From Rhynchopus euleeides (lineage: Eukaryota; Euglenozoa; Diplonemea; Diplonemida; Diplonemidae), in contig OY723245.1 in assembly GCA_963210315.1 (NCBI GenBank), positions 744,001-808,000 on the forward strand: a stretch of 64,000 bases of DNA, read 5' to 3'. Positions 52,403-63,849 of the stretch are shown here, in pieces; position 1 is the stretch's first letter; every line of letters starts with the position of its first letter. The translations under genes were made by a program, and so were the position numbers. The notes beneath the pieces are model-generated. The model searched no databases. It was not told where the DNA came from and worked only from the letters and a program-made list of their open reading frames with translations.

Positions 52403-53211
52403 CCGTAAACGGAAATATTGTGGACCGTAATAAAGGTGAACCGTACTATAGGTGGACCGTAAAAAAGATGGAACAAATGGGATTTTTCCGGAACTTGGAA
52501 CATTTTTACGGTCCACCTATTTTACGGTTGGGATAGTGGACTTGGCGGTTTTTTTACGAGTTCCTTCGTGACGAAGTCGCGAAGGAACCAAGGAAATCGT
52601 ACGACTGAAGCTGCAGGATTAACACCACAGGGCCTCAGCACAGAGTGTGCGCTCACCATCGTCCGGGAACTGTTCTCCCACAGTTACTGCAGGGTGTACT
52701 ACACTAAAGGAGTACGATTTCCCTGAATTTTCCGGGCACTGATTCACGAATTTACATCTGGAGGGAGCCCGGTGGTCTCAGCTTCTGTCTGCGCGCCCTG
52801 CCGTACTGTGGCTGCTTTTGTGGGCTCGTGCATCAGGTTCTACTTTTACTTCTACCGGAACGCTCCTTGCATGGTACTACACTTCTCGAGGTGTGGTGGT
52901 GGGTGAGTCTCGAGGTGAGTGGTGGTGATCGTGCCCTTTCCACACGCAGGGAGGACTTGCTTCTCTTGCTGGTGTTGGTTGCGGTGGTGGAGGGAGGGTC
53001 CAAAGCTGGGAGGTCGGGAGGCCTACGTGCGGGAGTCTGCGGCGTGGAGGCCGCAGTCCGCGCCCCGCAACCCACCAGCCCGCGGGCGAAAATTGCATTG
53101 TCTTTTCCATATGCAGTCCCAACAAATGGTGGACCGTAAAAAAGATGGAACGTTTGGCCTTTTTTTGGGAACTTGGAACATTTTTACGGTCCACCCTTTT
53201 TCCGTTTACGG
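52403..53211 (-). mobile_element. Family C TIR element, copy C4, inverted
   Basis: A full-length C element in the opposite orientation to C3, with TA on both sides. It lies 285 bp from C3, so A2 holds a convergent C pair that could form a large hairpin. Confidence 0.8.
52549..52721 (-). ncRNA. R repeat, copy in C4
   Basis: Minus-strand copy. The hairpin arm has one change, making the loop side GTCACGAAGGAAC. Confidence 0.45.
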
Positions 53212-53716
53212 TACATGTAAAATACATGTAAATGCATGAAATATACATGTAAAATACATGTATATCAAGTAAAGATACATGTATAATAGTTGACATGCAA
53301 GTATTATACATGTATTTTTACTTGATATACATGTATTTTACATGTATATTTCAGGCATATACATGTATTATACATGTATAATAGTTGACATGCAAGTATT
53401 ATACATGTATAATACATGTATATACTTGTAGTTATACATGTAAAATTTACAAGATCCCACCGTGCAGGTGGGGGGGAGGGGGGAGGGGGGTATAACTAGG
53501 GATGGGGGGGCATAATTGAGCCCTGCAACCTGACCTTCTGGTTGCTAGGCGGACCCGACTCACATTCCGGGAAGGTTTTGCAATGGGGTTGGTTGGTTGG
53601 CACTCCATCACGGTTCTCTGGCGCTGGGGTTCAGATGCGAAGAGAGATGGAAATGGTCGCAGGGGCGGGGGTGGCGGGTAAGGGGGACAAGTTGCTTTGA
53701 AGTGTGGGCCAAACAG

Positions 53717-53908
53717 GAAATCGTACTCCTTTCGCTATAATAAGAGAAACACCCTGCCCAGCAACTGCGCACACTCCTGTGTCAAAGGCTGTGTAAGCCC
53801 CTGTGAAGTGGCATGAAGGTGATCCTTATAAAGCTTCAGTCGTACGATTTCCTTCGTTACTTCCGACTTCGCTGCGCTTCGTCGCTCGTAACTGGTAACA
53901 AAAAAAAC
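53717..53908 (+). ncRNA. R repeat, free-standing copy 4
   Basis: It starts GAAATCGTACTCCTTTCGC, lacks the middle GAACAGTTCC part, and keeps AAAGCTTCAGTCGTACGATT and the hairpin GTTACTTC-CGAC..GTCG-CTCGTAAC. One base is lost from the 5' arm of the stem. It ends in an A run. Confidence 0.5.
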
Positions 53909-54712
53909 CATGCAAAAAACGCGTTCATAGGAAGAACATGGCTGAAATGAACACAGATCAGATTACATCAGTTGTGCAACACAGGCAGGGCTGGAGAAAC
54001 ATCATTGCAACATGTTGTGGAATGGATTCATCCAGGGGTTCAGATCAGGCAGTGGAATTGTGATGCATATGTGTGGTACGGTGCCTTGAGTGAGCAGGCC
54101 ACTGAACCCTGGCAGGAGGCCGCAACCGAGAAACGCCCTGCGATGCAAAGTCTGCATCGCTTGACGTCCTGTCGTGCTCGCCAATGTCGATGAGGGAGTG
54201 CCCCACTGCCTGTTGGGAACGTGTGAAGCGTTCACAAGGCTCCAAGAAGCACAGTATACCACATTCCGTTACACACACACACACCCAAAAACACACTACC
54301 GGTGTGATGCAGTGTGACGTGTTAATGCTGATCGCAGCTGGGGGTCAATGAGGGGTCGGCTCTATCCACTCCCAACAAACCACCCCTATCAACAGATGGT
54401 GCTGCGTCGCATGCGCCCTGGTGCATGCAATCGCCGCGGCGTGGCTGTGTGGCTGCAGGGGGATGGGGGGGTCTAGAATATTGCGGCCCGCATCGAAAGA
54501 AATAGAAAATCGCGTGGGAGGGAAGCCCGCCACAGCGAGCCGCGACAGGGTTGGGGGGGGGGGGGGGGGGGTCGAGAGAAGGCGCGGGGGTGGGGGAGCG
54601 CACCCTACGAAGAGAATCATCAACAAAGCCGCCTTTTTTAAGCCCGATGGACCACCAGGAGGGGAGTGACCAATCCATCCCACGGCAGGGCAGGCACCGG
54701 ATGGGTGGGGCA
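53909..54712. other. Intergenic with G run
   Basis: Contains a G run at about 54552-54571. No gene recognised. Confidence 0.5.
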
Positions 54713-57184
54713 TCAGAGTTCGTCACTCGGTGTCGTCTTGTTCAGCTGCGACGGCTGCACCTTTGTAGCTTTGAAGAGGAACATCCACCCCAGCAGCCCT
54801 GTGATGCCGAGAATCACAACGCTGGCAATCACAATACCCACGATGGACGCAGAGCTCAGACCACCGCTGCCGACGTTGTCGGCTTCGCGGGTGTCGACGG
54901 CGCAGACCATCATCGGCCCCTCCAACGCAAGTCTCCTGAAGCCGGCGGCGCACACCACAGCTTGGCACTGATTCACAGAGTCACGTGCTGACACTACAGA
55001 GTTGGCGACGTGGCAGTCGCCCTCGCCGATGGTGGCAGATGTCCACGCAGCCCGCAGGCGCTCGGGGGTGAGGATGGTGAGGTTCAGTGCAGTGGTGTTC
55101 TGCTGTGCCAGGTGGTTGCAGAGTTCGGTGTCCATCATCATCGCAGCAGTGCGGAAGTCGATATCAAGCACCTCGGCCCACACGGTGGTGCCGTTGAGCC
55201 TGTCAGCACACATGGTGCCTGTCGCACCGATAGAACCGGAGGTGCTAGTGGACTGTTGCAGCACAGCCTGCAGCAGGGTGCTGGTGTCGCGCTCGATGAT
55301 GCCAGACGTGCACTTGATCTCGTCGTTTGCAGTCCAGTGAACCCCAATCAGGACGCGTGTGCATGGGGAGGTCGCGTTGTGAGGCACGCAGCGGGGCAGG
55401 TACCTGCCATCAATCTGGGGGTTGGTGTGGCCTTCGGAGCAACTGCATCCCTGCTTGCCTGTGATGGGGTCAGCCTGGCAGAAGGCCTTCTCATCGCCTT
55501 CGTAGTTGCATGTGCTGTGGGCGCACCACCTGGCTGGCTGCGGTTTGATGGCACGGCATTCATCCTTGTCAAGGTACCGAAGGCGACCCCACGTGGCACA
55601 ACGCGCCTCCAGCAGGCCCTTCGGCTTCGACACGTCGTAGCACACCTTCGCTGAGGAGGACCACTCGCATGCAGGGGCAGTCTTGCAGGTGGACTGATCG
55701 ACGTTGTAGCAAGGCACCAGATCCCGCGACTGGCACTTGGTGTGGGCGGTGTCCCACAAGCAGTCCGTGTGGCGCATGCAGCTCACTTGCCACCCATGCA
55801 TGGAGCATCCAACCGGCGGGGACACGGGTGTGCACGTCGTCCCCCAGGAGCAGTGGCCTGCAGCCTTGCAAGAGTTCTCGGGGAGCTGGCCGCAATGTCC
55901 AGCCAGCGTGCAGGTGTCTGCAGACCAGTTGCACCCAAGGCGCGTGCACAGCACCTGGGAGGTGCTGCCGTCGGTATCGCATGACTCAGTGATGGCAGAT
56001 ACGTTGGCTGCGACACAAACCCCGTCACTGTAAACACAGTCGTCGTTGCAGGAGGCGACGTTGCGGAAACCGCATTTGGTTGGGAAGTCCTTCCGCAGGC
56101 ACATCGGGCTCCGTTGGTTCGACCACATGCACGTAGCGTCCGCTTTGCAGGCCGTCCGTGATGTGTGAACACCACACAAGTCTATCTGGTCCGCACGGCA
56201 CGCATGCGAGCTTCTATGATCCCAGGCGCAGTAGGGCGCCGCAAACAAGCAGCCATAAGGGGAGAGGCTCGAACACTGCGTGGCAGCCCTGTGGTGTGTG
56301 CAGGCTTCACCTGTCCAATGGCATTCCAGGTGCTCGAGGCAGGCGGCCGCAGTGGACAACGGGGCACACCAATCTGCCCCACCCACATCCCTCACATCCC
56401 TGCAGACGGAGGCCTTGCTCCCCTCGGCCCAGGCGCACTGCGGGGTGGCGCCGCACTCCTTCTCCCCGAGCCCGAGACAGGGGGCCGCGGCGCACACCCC
56501 TGTGAGGTGGTGCCACTCGCAGTGCTGGTCCGCACCGCACTGCACCTGACCCGCATGCTGGCTGCAGGGAACCAGCTGGGCACACGCACCCCCTTGCATG
56601 GGAGCTGCACACAGCCCGTCGACATCACAGCTCGAAGCACGGCTACTGCACGGCACACGATCAGTCACATCGGCGCACCTCCCATCAACGAGCAGCAAGC
56701 AGTGACTCAGTGACTCGCATTTACCGGCATCCCGAACCTCCGCACATGCTGTGCCCTCCTTGCATTCATACGTGGCGGAGTCGAAGTAGCATTCATCTGT
56801 GCGCGACCTGCAGTCTACGTAAGACGCTCCGGCGCAGCCTGAGAGTGTTGACTTCGCACAACTTGCAGTACGGGAAGACCAGGTGCATGTGTGCTCCGTG
56901 AGGCACTCTCTCAGGGGAAGTAGATCGCACTGCTTCATCAGGCACCCGGTGCCCTCCTGCCACGTGCAGGTCTCCGACGTCTCGCAGCGGGAACGTTGGA
57001 AGCGAGAACACATCCCCGCCTGCTCACTCGGCACGCAAACCCTGCTGACCAAATCCCACACGCAGCTCGACGCGCGCGACCCCTCGCACTCAGTGGGGGT
57101 CTTGAGAATGCCGCATGAAGACATGGCTGAGACATGATGCAGCGCCACGGCCAGCAGCACCCAACACATGGTTCCGCCCCGCAT
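54713..57184 (-). CDS. Cysteine-rich single-pass membrane protein with CxW repeats
   Basis: From Met 57184 (MRGGTMCWVLLAVALHHVSA) the protein has 823 residues and a signal peptide of about 20. The next 520 residues are about 14 tandem modules of the form C..C....C.W......C (for example ETCTWQEGTGC, HCEWHHLTGVC, ECHWTGEACTHH), reminiscent of PSI/plexin-like folds. A less Cys-rich extracellular region with N-glycosylation sites (NATS, NGTT, NTTALNLT) follows. One membrane span (SIVGIVIASVVILGITGLLG) and a short tail ending NKTTPSDEL complete it. It is probably a surface receptor or adhesion protein. I do not recognise a named family. The frame runs upstream to 57280, but that part lies before the signal peptide. 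Confidence 0.75.
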   Translation of the reverse strand: MRGGTMCWVLLAVALHHVSAMSSCGILKTPTECEGSRASSCVWDLVSRVCVPSEQAGMCSRFQRSRCETSETCTWQEGTGCLMKQCDLLPLRECLTEHTCTWSSRTASCAKSTLSGCAGASYVDCRSRTDECYFDSATYECKEGTACAEVRDAGKCESLSHCLLLVDGRCADVTDRVPCSSRASSCDVDGLCAAPMQGGACAQLVPCSQHAGQVQCGADQHCEWHHLTGVCAAAPCLGLGEKECGATPQCAWAEGSKASVCRDVRDVGGADWCAPLSTAAACLEHLECHWTGEACTHHRAATQCSSLSPYGCLFAAPYCAWDHRSSHACRADQIDLCGVHTSRTACKADATCMWSNQRSPMCLRKDFPTKCGFRNVASCNDDCVYSDGVCVAANVSAITESCDTDGSTSQVLCTRLGCNWSADTCTLAGHCGQLPENSCKAAGHCSWGTTCTPVSPPVGCSMHGWQVSCMRHTDCLWDTAHTKCQSRDLVPCYNVDQSTCKTAPACEWSSSAKVCYDVSKPKGLLEARCATWGRLRYLDKDECRAIKPQPARWCAHSTCNYEGDEKAFCQADPITGKQGCSCSEGHTNPQIDGRYLPRCVPHNATSPCTRVLIGVHWTANDEIKCTSGIIERDTSTLLQAVLQQSTSTSGSIGATGTMCADRLNGTTVWAEVLDIDFRTAAMMMDTELCNHLAQQNTTALNLTILTPERLRAAWTSATIGEGDCHVANSVVSARDSVNQCQAVVCAAGFRRLALEGPMMVCAVDTREADNVGSGGLSSASIVGIVIASVVILGITGLLGWMFLFKATKVQPSQLNKTTPSDEL

Positions 57185-58890
57185 GGTGCTGCGGCAGAAA
57201 GACACCAAAGATATTATAGTGTGTGGATATGAAGGCAAAGAAAAGGGATGCTCGGGAGTGGGAGGGAAACAGAAACACAAGAGAAAGGAAGGAAGGAGAG
57301 GAAGAGGGTGGGAGGTGGGGGTTATTGGGGTCTAGGGGACCAACAGAATAACCCCCGTTCCCCCCCACTCAGGAACGGGTGCAGGGGTGTGAAGTATAAT
57401 GCAAATGAGAAAGCAGAACGGCAATCGGATGGGCAGGCGAAAGGAAGCTGCGCACACCCCCCTGCTGGATGGTGGGTGTGGTGGAAAAAAGACTTGAGGG
57501 GGGCCTTCGCTCTGGAGTGAGAAAAGTGAGAAAAAGTGAGCCCAAAAATGGAAAAAATGGCAAAAAAAAGAGTGTGGGGAGTTGGGTCCAGTTTAGCAAA
57601 GTTGTCATATTTCTCGGGTGTTTTCTGAATGGGGACACCCGAAGAACCCCATGACGTGGTCATGACATGTCGCGATCTGCAAAATTGATCTTCACCTGAC
57701 CGTGAAGACCGGAGGTGGTGAACACAGTGTTATTACGCAAACACTTTAGTGACGCCCCCACAGTCCAGCGGGATCCGGTGTGCCAGGTGGGGGGAGGCGT
57801 CGTGGCCTTGGGACACCAGGTCAGGTGCGTGTTCCCCGTTGAGGGGAATTCCAAAGAAGACGTGCGGGTTCCCTTGGTATTTTGAGCGTCTCATTGTTCC
57901 AGGTAGACCGATGCCCCTCCGGCTAAATTGGCCAGGTTGGCGAGGCTTTCATGGCGTGTTAGCACTACACACCACTTCATCGGGTTTGTGGTTCCCATGG
58001 CGACACCCTCTTCGTCTAGGGTGAGCCTGTAGTGGAGGCAATCTACCTGCGCCGAAATGTCTAGTGCTGTCGAGACCCCACGGGAGGCAGCGACAGGGGC
58101 AGCGAGGAAAACGCTATTACCTGGGATCCCCCGTGTTTAAGCCCCCCCTGGGGGGTCTGGCAAGGGGGGGCTTAACCACAGGGGGCCTCAAGTTGTCAAT
58201 ACCACCGCGATGAGCCCGATGACCTGAGGGCCATCCTCCAGCACCCCGTCGAGGGGCGCTACACCTTCACCCCCTCGCGAGCGGCTCATGAAAGCGATAC
58301 AGGAGACGGGCGCTGTACGACGAGGCCGTACGGCTGGGGAAGAACCCAGTTCCGGAGGGGTTCATCCCCGAGGCGATGAAACGCCTAGTCGGGCGTGAGC
58401 TACGGGACTGGGCGGGCCTGGGCGGAGATGCGGGTCGAGACAGGTCGCAGCCCTGCACCTGGCCGCACAAGCTCTGGGGTTTGCGACGACCCGGCTGCAG
58501 GGACCGCGGCGTCGATCCAGCAGCCTGCACGAGGTGTAGCCATGCGGCACCGCCTACCCCTCCCATCCGGGGCCCCCCTCCAGCGCGCGCAGTTGCATCG
58601 GGGGGACGCGGAGCTGGTGAAGCAGCTCGCGGAGGCCTGCGTCAGGAAGAAGCGTGACGATGGCGAGTTCTGCGAAGCAAGAGCGCATCAGGTGGCTGCA
58701 GGAGGACCTGTGCCAGATCGACGAGAGCACCATCCGCCGCTACATCCCCATGCAGCGTTTGAAGGAGGAGTTCCTGCGAAGAGCGATGCCCGGGACGCTG
58801 TGGAGCAGCTCCAGGCAAGGCTTCAATTTGAGGACCCGCCATAAACATCCGCCCCCCCCCCCCCTCCTGCGCCCCCAACCTGTGAACAGA
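57185..58890. other. Intergenic with coding-like fragments
   Basis: Homopolymer-rich to about 57650. Around 57660-58060 the minus strand has short protein-like frames (GLHGQVKINFADRDMS, YRLTLDEEGVAMGTTNPM). Around 58290-58830 the plus strand has ALYDEAVRLGKNPVPEGFI and KQERIRWLQEDLCQIDEST in different frames. These look like decayed pieces of retroelement or gene sequence, but I cannot name them. A hairpin of GTTTAAGCCCCCCC and its inverse lies near 58133-58175. Confidence 0.4.
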
Positions 58891-58951
58891 CGTTCACTAC
58901 CGTGGCCTCCGGCGGCTGGGGGGCTCCGCCCCCCAGACCCCCCTGTGGCGT
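58891..58951 (+). repeat. GC hairpin repeat, copy 3
   Basis: Almost the same as copy 1, with the perfect GGGGGGC/GCCCCCC stem. Confidence 0.8.
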
Positions 58952-59121
58952 GTCCTTGCGCGACAATTTATCGTCACATCGGGTAGGGCCCGGGCTACCC
59001 AGGAGGCAGCCCAATTCACACCGAATCTGCGCCCGCCGTATTGCAATTTGGGTTAGCGTGCTGGCATCGCAGCCTGGCCCCGAGGGACCATACCGTGAGT
59101 AACCGTGCCCGCCAGGAATAA

Positions 59122-59177
59122 ATGTTCACTCCCATGGCCTCCGGCGGCTGGGGGGCTCCGCCCCCCAGACCCCCCTG
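59122..59177 (+). repeat. GC hairpin repeat, copy 4
   Basis: It lies 231 bp after copy 3 in direct orientation and diverges at both edges. Confidence 0.8.
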
Positions 59178-60310
59178 TCCAGCAGGGACAGGCACCCCGT
59201 TTGAAAGGCAGCCTACTGGCTCCTGCGTGTCATTTGAACATGATGCACACTGTGCGAAGTGACGCAAGAGTTCACGCGCCTATTTCAGGGGGGGGGGGGG
59301 GGTGCAAGCCGCTGTCGATGCCACGTCATCGTCCGCCAAGCTATACCCCCAACTCGTCAATCATGGGGGAGGTCCTGCACCCCCCAAGGAAGATAAGGAT
59401 AAACCCCCACCCCCAGCCCCGCGACCCCACCCCGCGCTTCGCGCGGGGTGGGGGTGGGGTCGCGGGGCCGCGCTTCGCGCGGCCCCCCGCGCAACAGTGT
59501 CAGCAGGGGATGTGCTGTCCTGGCGCTGGACGCGGAGGGCGGTGGGGGCGCCGGGGGGGTGACGACTGGCCGATGGCCAGGGGTGCTGCGCGTTCCCGCG
59601 CGCTCAAAAAACGATGCGCAAGGGGGTTGGTAAAGGGTGGGCGCGAACCCGACCCGGGAGGCGCGCGTACTGGGGATAACTGCCGAGGCGGGCCGAGCGG
59701 GGTGTGGTCCAAAGCTGGCGGCACGCGAGAGGGACTGACTGGGCGACGGGAGAGGAAGGAGTTGGGGCGGGCAGCTGCAACGCGAGGCGCAGTCGGAACT
59801 GGTGCACACCTTCGAGGTCACCGAAAGGGCTGCCGCGGGGCGGGAGCGGATCACCGACGCGTTTGTTGACTTCTGGCACGGGATCCAGGGCGGCTGCCTG
59901 TCAGTCTGCCGGCTGTTCCTGTGGAACCTCAGCGGGCGTCGCCGGACACCGGCGGCGACTACGCCGGAAAGCTGGTGACAGGGCTGCACGGGCGTGAAGG
60001 GTAAAGGGGGTGCGAACAAGACGGAGGAGCACAGCGCAGGGGCGCGGTAGAGATGTGTGTGACGAGGGCGCGGGTGTCAAAGCTGTGCTTCCTGAGTGGC
60101 GGAGCTGGCGGAGGTAGGCACTGGTAGGCGTGAGGCGACGGCGGGCCGGACGACGCCGTCGAAACCCCGGGATACCTCCCTCGAGGTGGTGACGGGCAAC
60201 GGGACGGAAGCCTCAGTTGGTTGCAGCGGGAGGGACGGAGCACTGCGATCGCCGAAAAGCCACTTAGTGACTGCGACGGAGTGGGGGAGGAAGGCGGCCT
60301 GGGGGTATTA
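59178..60310. other. GC-rich intergenic with TTCG-loop hairpins
   Basis: Two adjacent hairpins lie at about 59428-59490. They are CCCCACCCCGCGC-TTC-GCGCGGGGTGGGG and GGCCGCGC-TTC-GCGCGGCC. The rest up to the satellite is GC-rich with open frames in several phases but no motif. Confidence 0.55.
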
Positions 60311-63300
60311 CACAGTGTGCTAGAAGCCTGGGGGGGGCATGACACAGTGTGTTAGAAGCCTGGGGGGGCATGACACAGTGTGTTAGAAGCCTGAGGGGGC
60401 ATGACACACAGTGTTAGAAGCCTGGGAGGGCATGACACAGTGTGTTAGAAGCCTGAGGGGGCATGACACACAGTGTTAGAAGCCTGGGAGGGCATGACAC
60501 AGTGTGTTAGAAGCCTGGGGGGGCATGACACACTGTGCTAGAAGCCTGGGGGGGCATGACACAGTGTGCTGGAAGCCTGGGGGGGCATGACACAGTGTGT
60601 TAGAAGCCTGGGGGGGCATGACACAGTGTGCTGGAAGCCTGGGGGGCATGACACACTGTGCTGGAAGCCTGGGGGGGCATGACACAGTGTGTTAGAAGCC
60701 TGGGGGGGCATGACACACTGTGCTGGAAGCCTGGGGGGGCATGACACAGTGTGCTGGAAGCCTGGGGGGGCATGACACAGTGTGTTAGAAGCCTGAGGGG
60801 GCATGACACACAGTGTTAGAAGCCTGGGAGGGCATGACACAGTGTGTTAGAAGCCTGGGGGGGCATGACACACTGTGCTAGAAGCCTGGGGGGGCATGAC
60901 ACACTGTGCTGGAAGCCTGGGGGGGCATGACACAGTGTGTTAGAAGCCTGGGGGGGCATGACACACTGTGCTGGAAGCCTGGGGGGGCATGACACAGTGT
61001 GCTGGAAGCCTGGGGGGGCATGACACACTGTGCTGGAAGCCTGGGGGGGCATGACACAGTGTGTTAGAAGCCTGGGGGGGCATGACACAGTGTGCTGGAA
61101 GCCTGGGGGGCATGACACACTGTGCTGGAAGCCTGGGGGGGCATGACACAGTGTGTTAGAAGCCTGGGGGGGCATGACACAGTGTGCTGGAAGCCTGGGG
61201 GGGCATGACACAGTGTGTTAGAAGCCTGAGGGGGCATGACACACAGTGTTAGAAGCCTGGGAGGGCATGACACAGTGTGTTAGAAGCCTGGGGGGGCATG
61301 ACACACTGTGCTAGAAGCCTGGGGGGGCATGACACACTGTGCTGGAAGCCTGGGGGGGCATGACACAGTGTGTTAGAAGCCTGGGGGGGCATGACACACT
61401 GTGCTGGAAGCCTGGGGGGGCATGACACAGTGTGCTGGAAGCCTGGGGGGCATGACACACTGTGCTGGAAGCCTGGGGGGGCATGACACAGTGTGTTAGA
61501 AGCCTGGGGGGGCATGACACACTGTGCTGGAAGCCTGGGGGGGCATGACACAGTGTGCTGGAAGCCTGGGGGGGCATGACACAGTGTGTTAGAAGCCTGA
61601 GGGGGCATGACACACAGTGTTAGAAGCCTGGGAGGGCATGACACAGTGTGTTAGAAGCCTGGGGGGGCATGACACACTGTGCTAGAAGCCTGGGGGGGCA
61701 TGACACACTGTGCTGGAAGCCTGGGGGGGCATGACACAGTGTGTTAGAAGCCTGGGGGGGCATGACACACTGTGCTGGAAGCCTGGGGGGGCATGACACA
61801 GTGTGCTGGAAGCCTGGGGGGGCATGACACACTGTGCTGGAAGCCTGGGGGGGCATGACACAGTGTGTTAGAAGCCTGGGGGGGCATGACACAGTGTGCT
61901 GGAAGCCTGGGGGGCATGACACACTGTGCTGGAAGCCTGGGGGGGCATGACACAGTGTGTTAGAAGCCTGGGGGGGCATGACACAGTGTGCTGGAAGCCT
62001 GGGGGGGCATGACACAGTGTGTTAGAAGCCTGAGGGGGCATGACACACAGTGTTAGAAGCCTGGGAGGGCATGACACAGTGTGTTAGAAGCCTGGGGGGG
62101 CATGACACACTGTGCTAGAAGCCTGGGGGGGCATGACACACTGTGCTGGAAGCCTGGGGGGGCATGACACAGTGTGTTAGAAGCCTGGGGGGGCATGACA
62201 CACTGTGCTGGAAGCCTGGGGGGGCATGACACAGTGTGCTGGAAGCCTGGGGGGGCATGACACACTGTGCTAGAAGCCTGGGGGGGCATGACACAGTGTG
62301 CTGGAAGCCTGGGGGGGCATGACACACTGTGCTGGAAGCCTGGGGGGGCATGACACAGTGTGTTAGAAGCCTGGGGGGGCATGACACACTGTGCTGGAAG
62401 CCTGGGGGGGCATGACACAGTGTGTTAGAAGCCTGGGGGGGCATGACACAGTGTGCTGGAAGCCTGGGGGGGCATGACACACTGTGCTGGAAGCCTGGGG
62501 GGTATGACACAGTGTGTTAGAAGCCTGGGGGGGCATGACACACTGTGCTGGAAGCCTGGGGGGGCATGACACAGTGTGTTAGAAGCCTGGGGGGGCATGA
62601 CACACTGTGCTGGAAGCCTGGGGGGGCATGACACACTGTGCTAGAAGCCTGGGGGGGCATGACACAGTGTGTTAGAAGCCTGGGGGGGCATGACACAGTG
62701 TGTTAGAAGCCTGGGGGGGCATGACACAGTGTGTTAGAAGCCTGGGGGGGCATCACACAGTGTGTTAGAAGCCTGGGGGGGCATGACACACAGTGTTAGA
62801 AGCCTGGGGGGGCATGACACAGTGTGTTAGAAGCCTGGGGGGGCATGACACACTGTGCTAGAAGCCTGGGGGGGCATGACACAGTGTGCTGGAAGCCTGG
62901 GGGGGCATGACACACTGTGTTAGAAGCCTGGGGGGGCATGACACAGTGTGTTAGAAGCCTGGGGGGGCATGACACAGTGTGCTGGAAGCCTGGGGGGGCA
63001 TGACACAGTGTGCTGGAAGCCTGGGGGGGCATGACACAGTGTGTTAGAAGCCTGGGGGGGCATGACACACTGTGCTAGAAGCCTGGGGGGGCATGACACA
63101 GTGTGCTGGAAGCCTGGGGGGGCATGACACACTGTGTTAGAAGCCTGGGGGGGCATGACACACTGTGCTAGAAGCCTGGGGGGGCATGACACACTGTGCT
63201 GGAAGCCTGGGGGGGCATGACACACTGTGCTAGAAGCCTGGGGGGGCATGACACAGTGTGTTAGAAGCCTGGGGGGGCATGACACAGTGTGCTGGAAGCC

Positions 63301-63849
63301 TGGGGGGGCATGACACAGTGTGCTGGAAGCCTGGGGGGGCATGACACAGTGTGTTAGAAGCCTGGGGGGGCATGACACACTGTGCTAGAAGCCTGGGGGG
63401 GCATGACACAGTGTGCTGGAAGCCTGGGGGGGCATGACACACTGTGTTAGAAGCCTGGGGGGGCATGACACACTGTGCTAGAAGCCTGGGGGGGCATGAC
63501 ACACTGTGCTGGAAGCCTGGGGGGGCATGACACACTGTGCTAGAAGCCTGGGGGGGCATGACACAGTGTGTTAGAAGCCTGGGGGGGCATGACACAGTGT
63601 GCTGGAAGCCTGGGGGGGCATGACACAGTGTGCTGGAAGCCTGGGGGGGCATGACACAGTGTGTTAGAAGCCTGGGGGGGCATGACACAGTGTGTTAGAA
63701 GCCTGGGGGGGCATGACACAGTGTGCTGGAAGCCTGGGGGGCATGACACACTGTGCTGGAAGCCTGGGGGGGCATGACACAGTGTGTTAGAAGCCTGGGG
63801 GGGCATGACACACTGTGCTGGAAGCCTGGGGGGGCATGACACAGTGTGT
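60311..63849. repeat. 31-bp minisatellite, about 114 units, with higher-order repeats
   Basis: The unit is about 31 bp: a CACA-G/C-TGTG block, then TTAG, CTGG or CTAG, AAGCCT, a run of six or seven G, and CATGA. Unit variants are arranged in blocks. The pattern from 60816 recurs at 61620 (804 bp, 26 units, two of them one base short). The pattern from 62920 recurs at 63230 and partly at 63540 (310 bp, ten units). Long minus-strand frames (CVMPPQAS repeats) arise because 31 nt cycles through all frames without a stop. They are not genes. Confidence 0.95.

Larger units (their letters stand above)
50804..53464. mobile_element. Family A TIR element, copy A2, invaded by B4, C3 and C4
   Basis: Same TIR as A1 (CACGGTGGGATCTTG at 50804, inverse ending 53464). 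CA flanks both sides where A1 has TA. Removing the three inserts leaves about 690 bp of ACATGT palindrome array. The insert positions differ from those in A1, so the invasions were independent. Confidence 0.85.

Noticed and set aside
60311..63849. Long minus-strand frames with CVMPPQAS-type repeats
   Set aside because: They exist in all frames because the 31-bp unit has no stop. They share no start context and follow the satellite exactly.
60311..63849. CRISPR array
   Set aside because: The repeats are contiguous 31-bp units without unique spacers, and the genome is eukaryotic.
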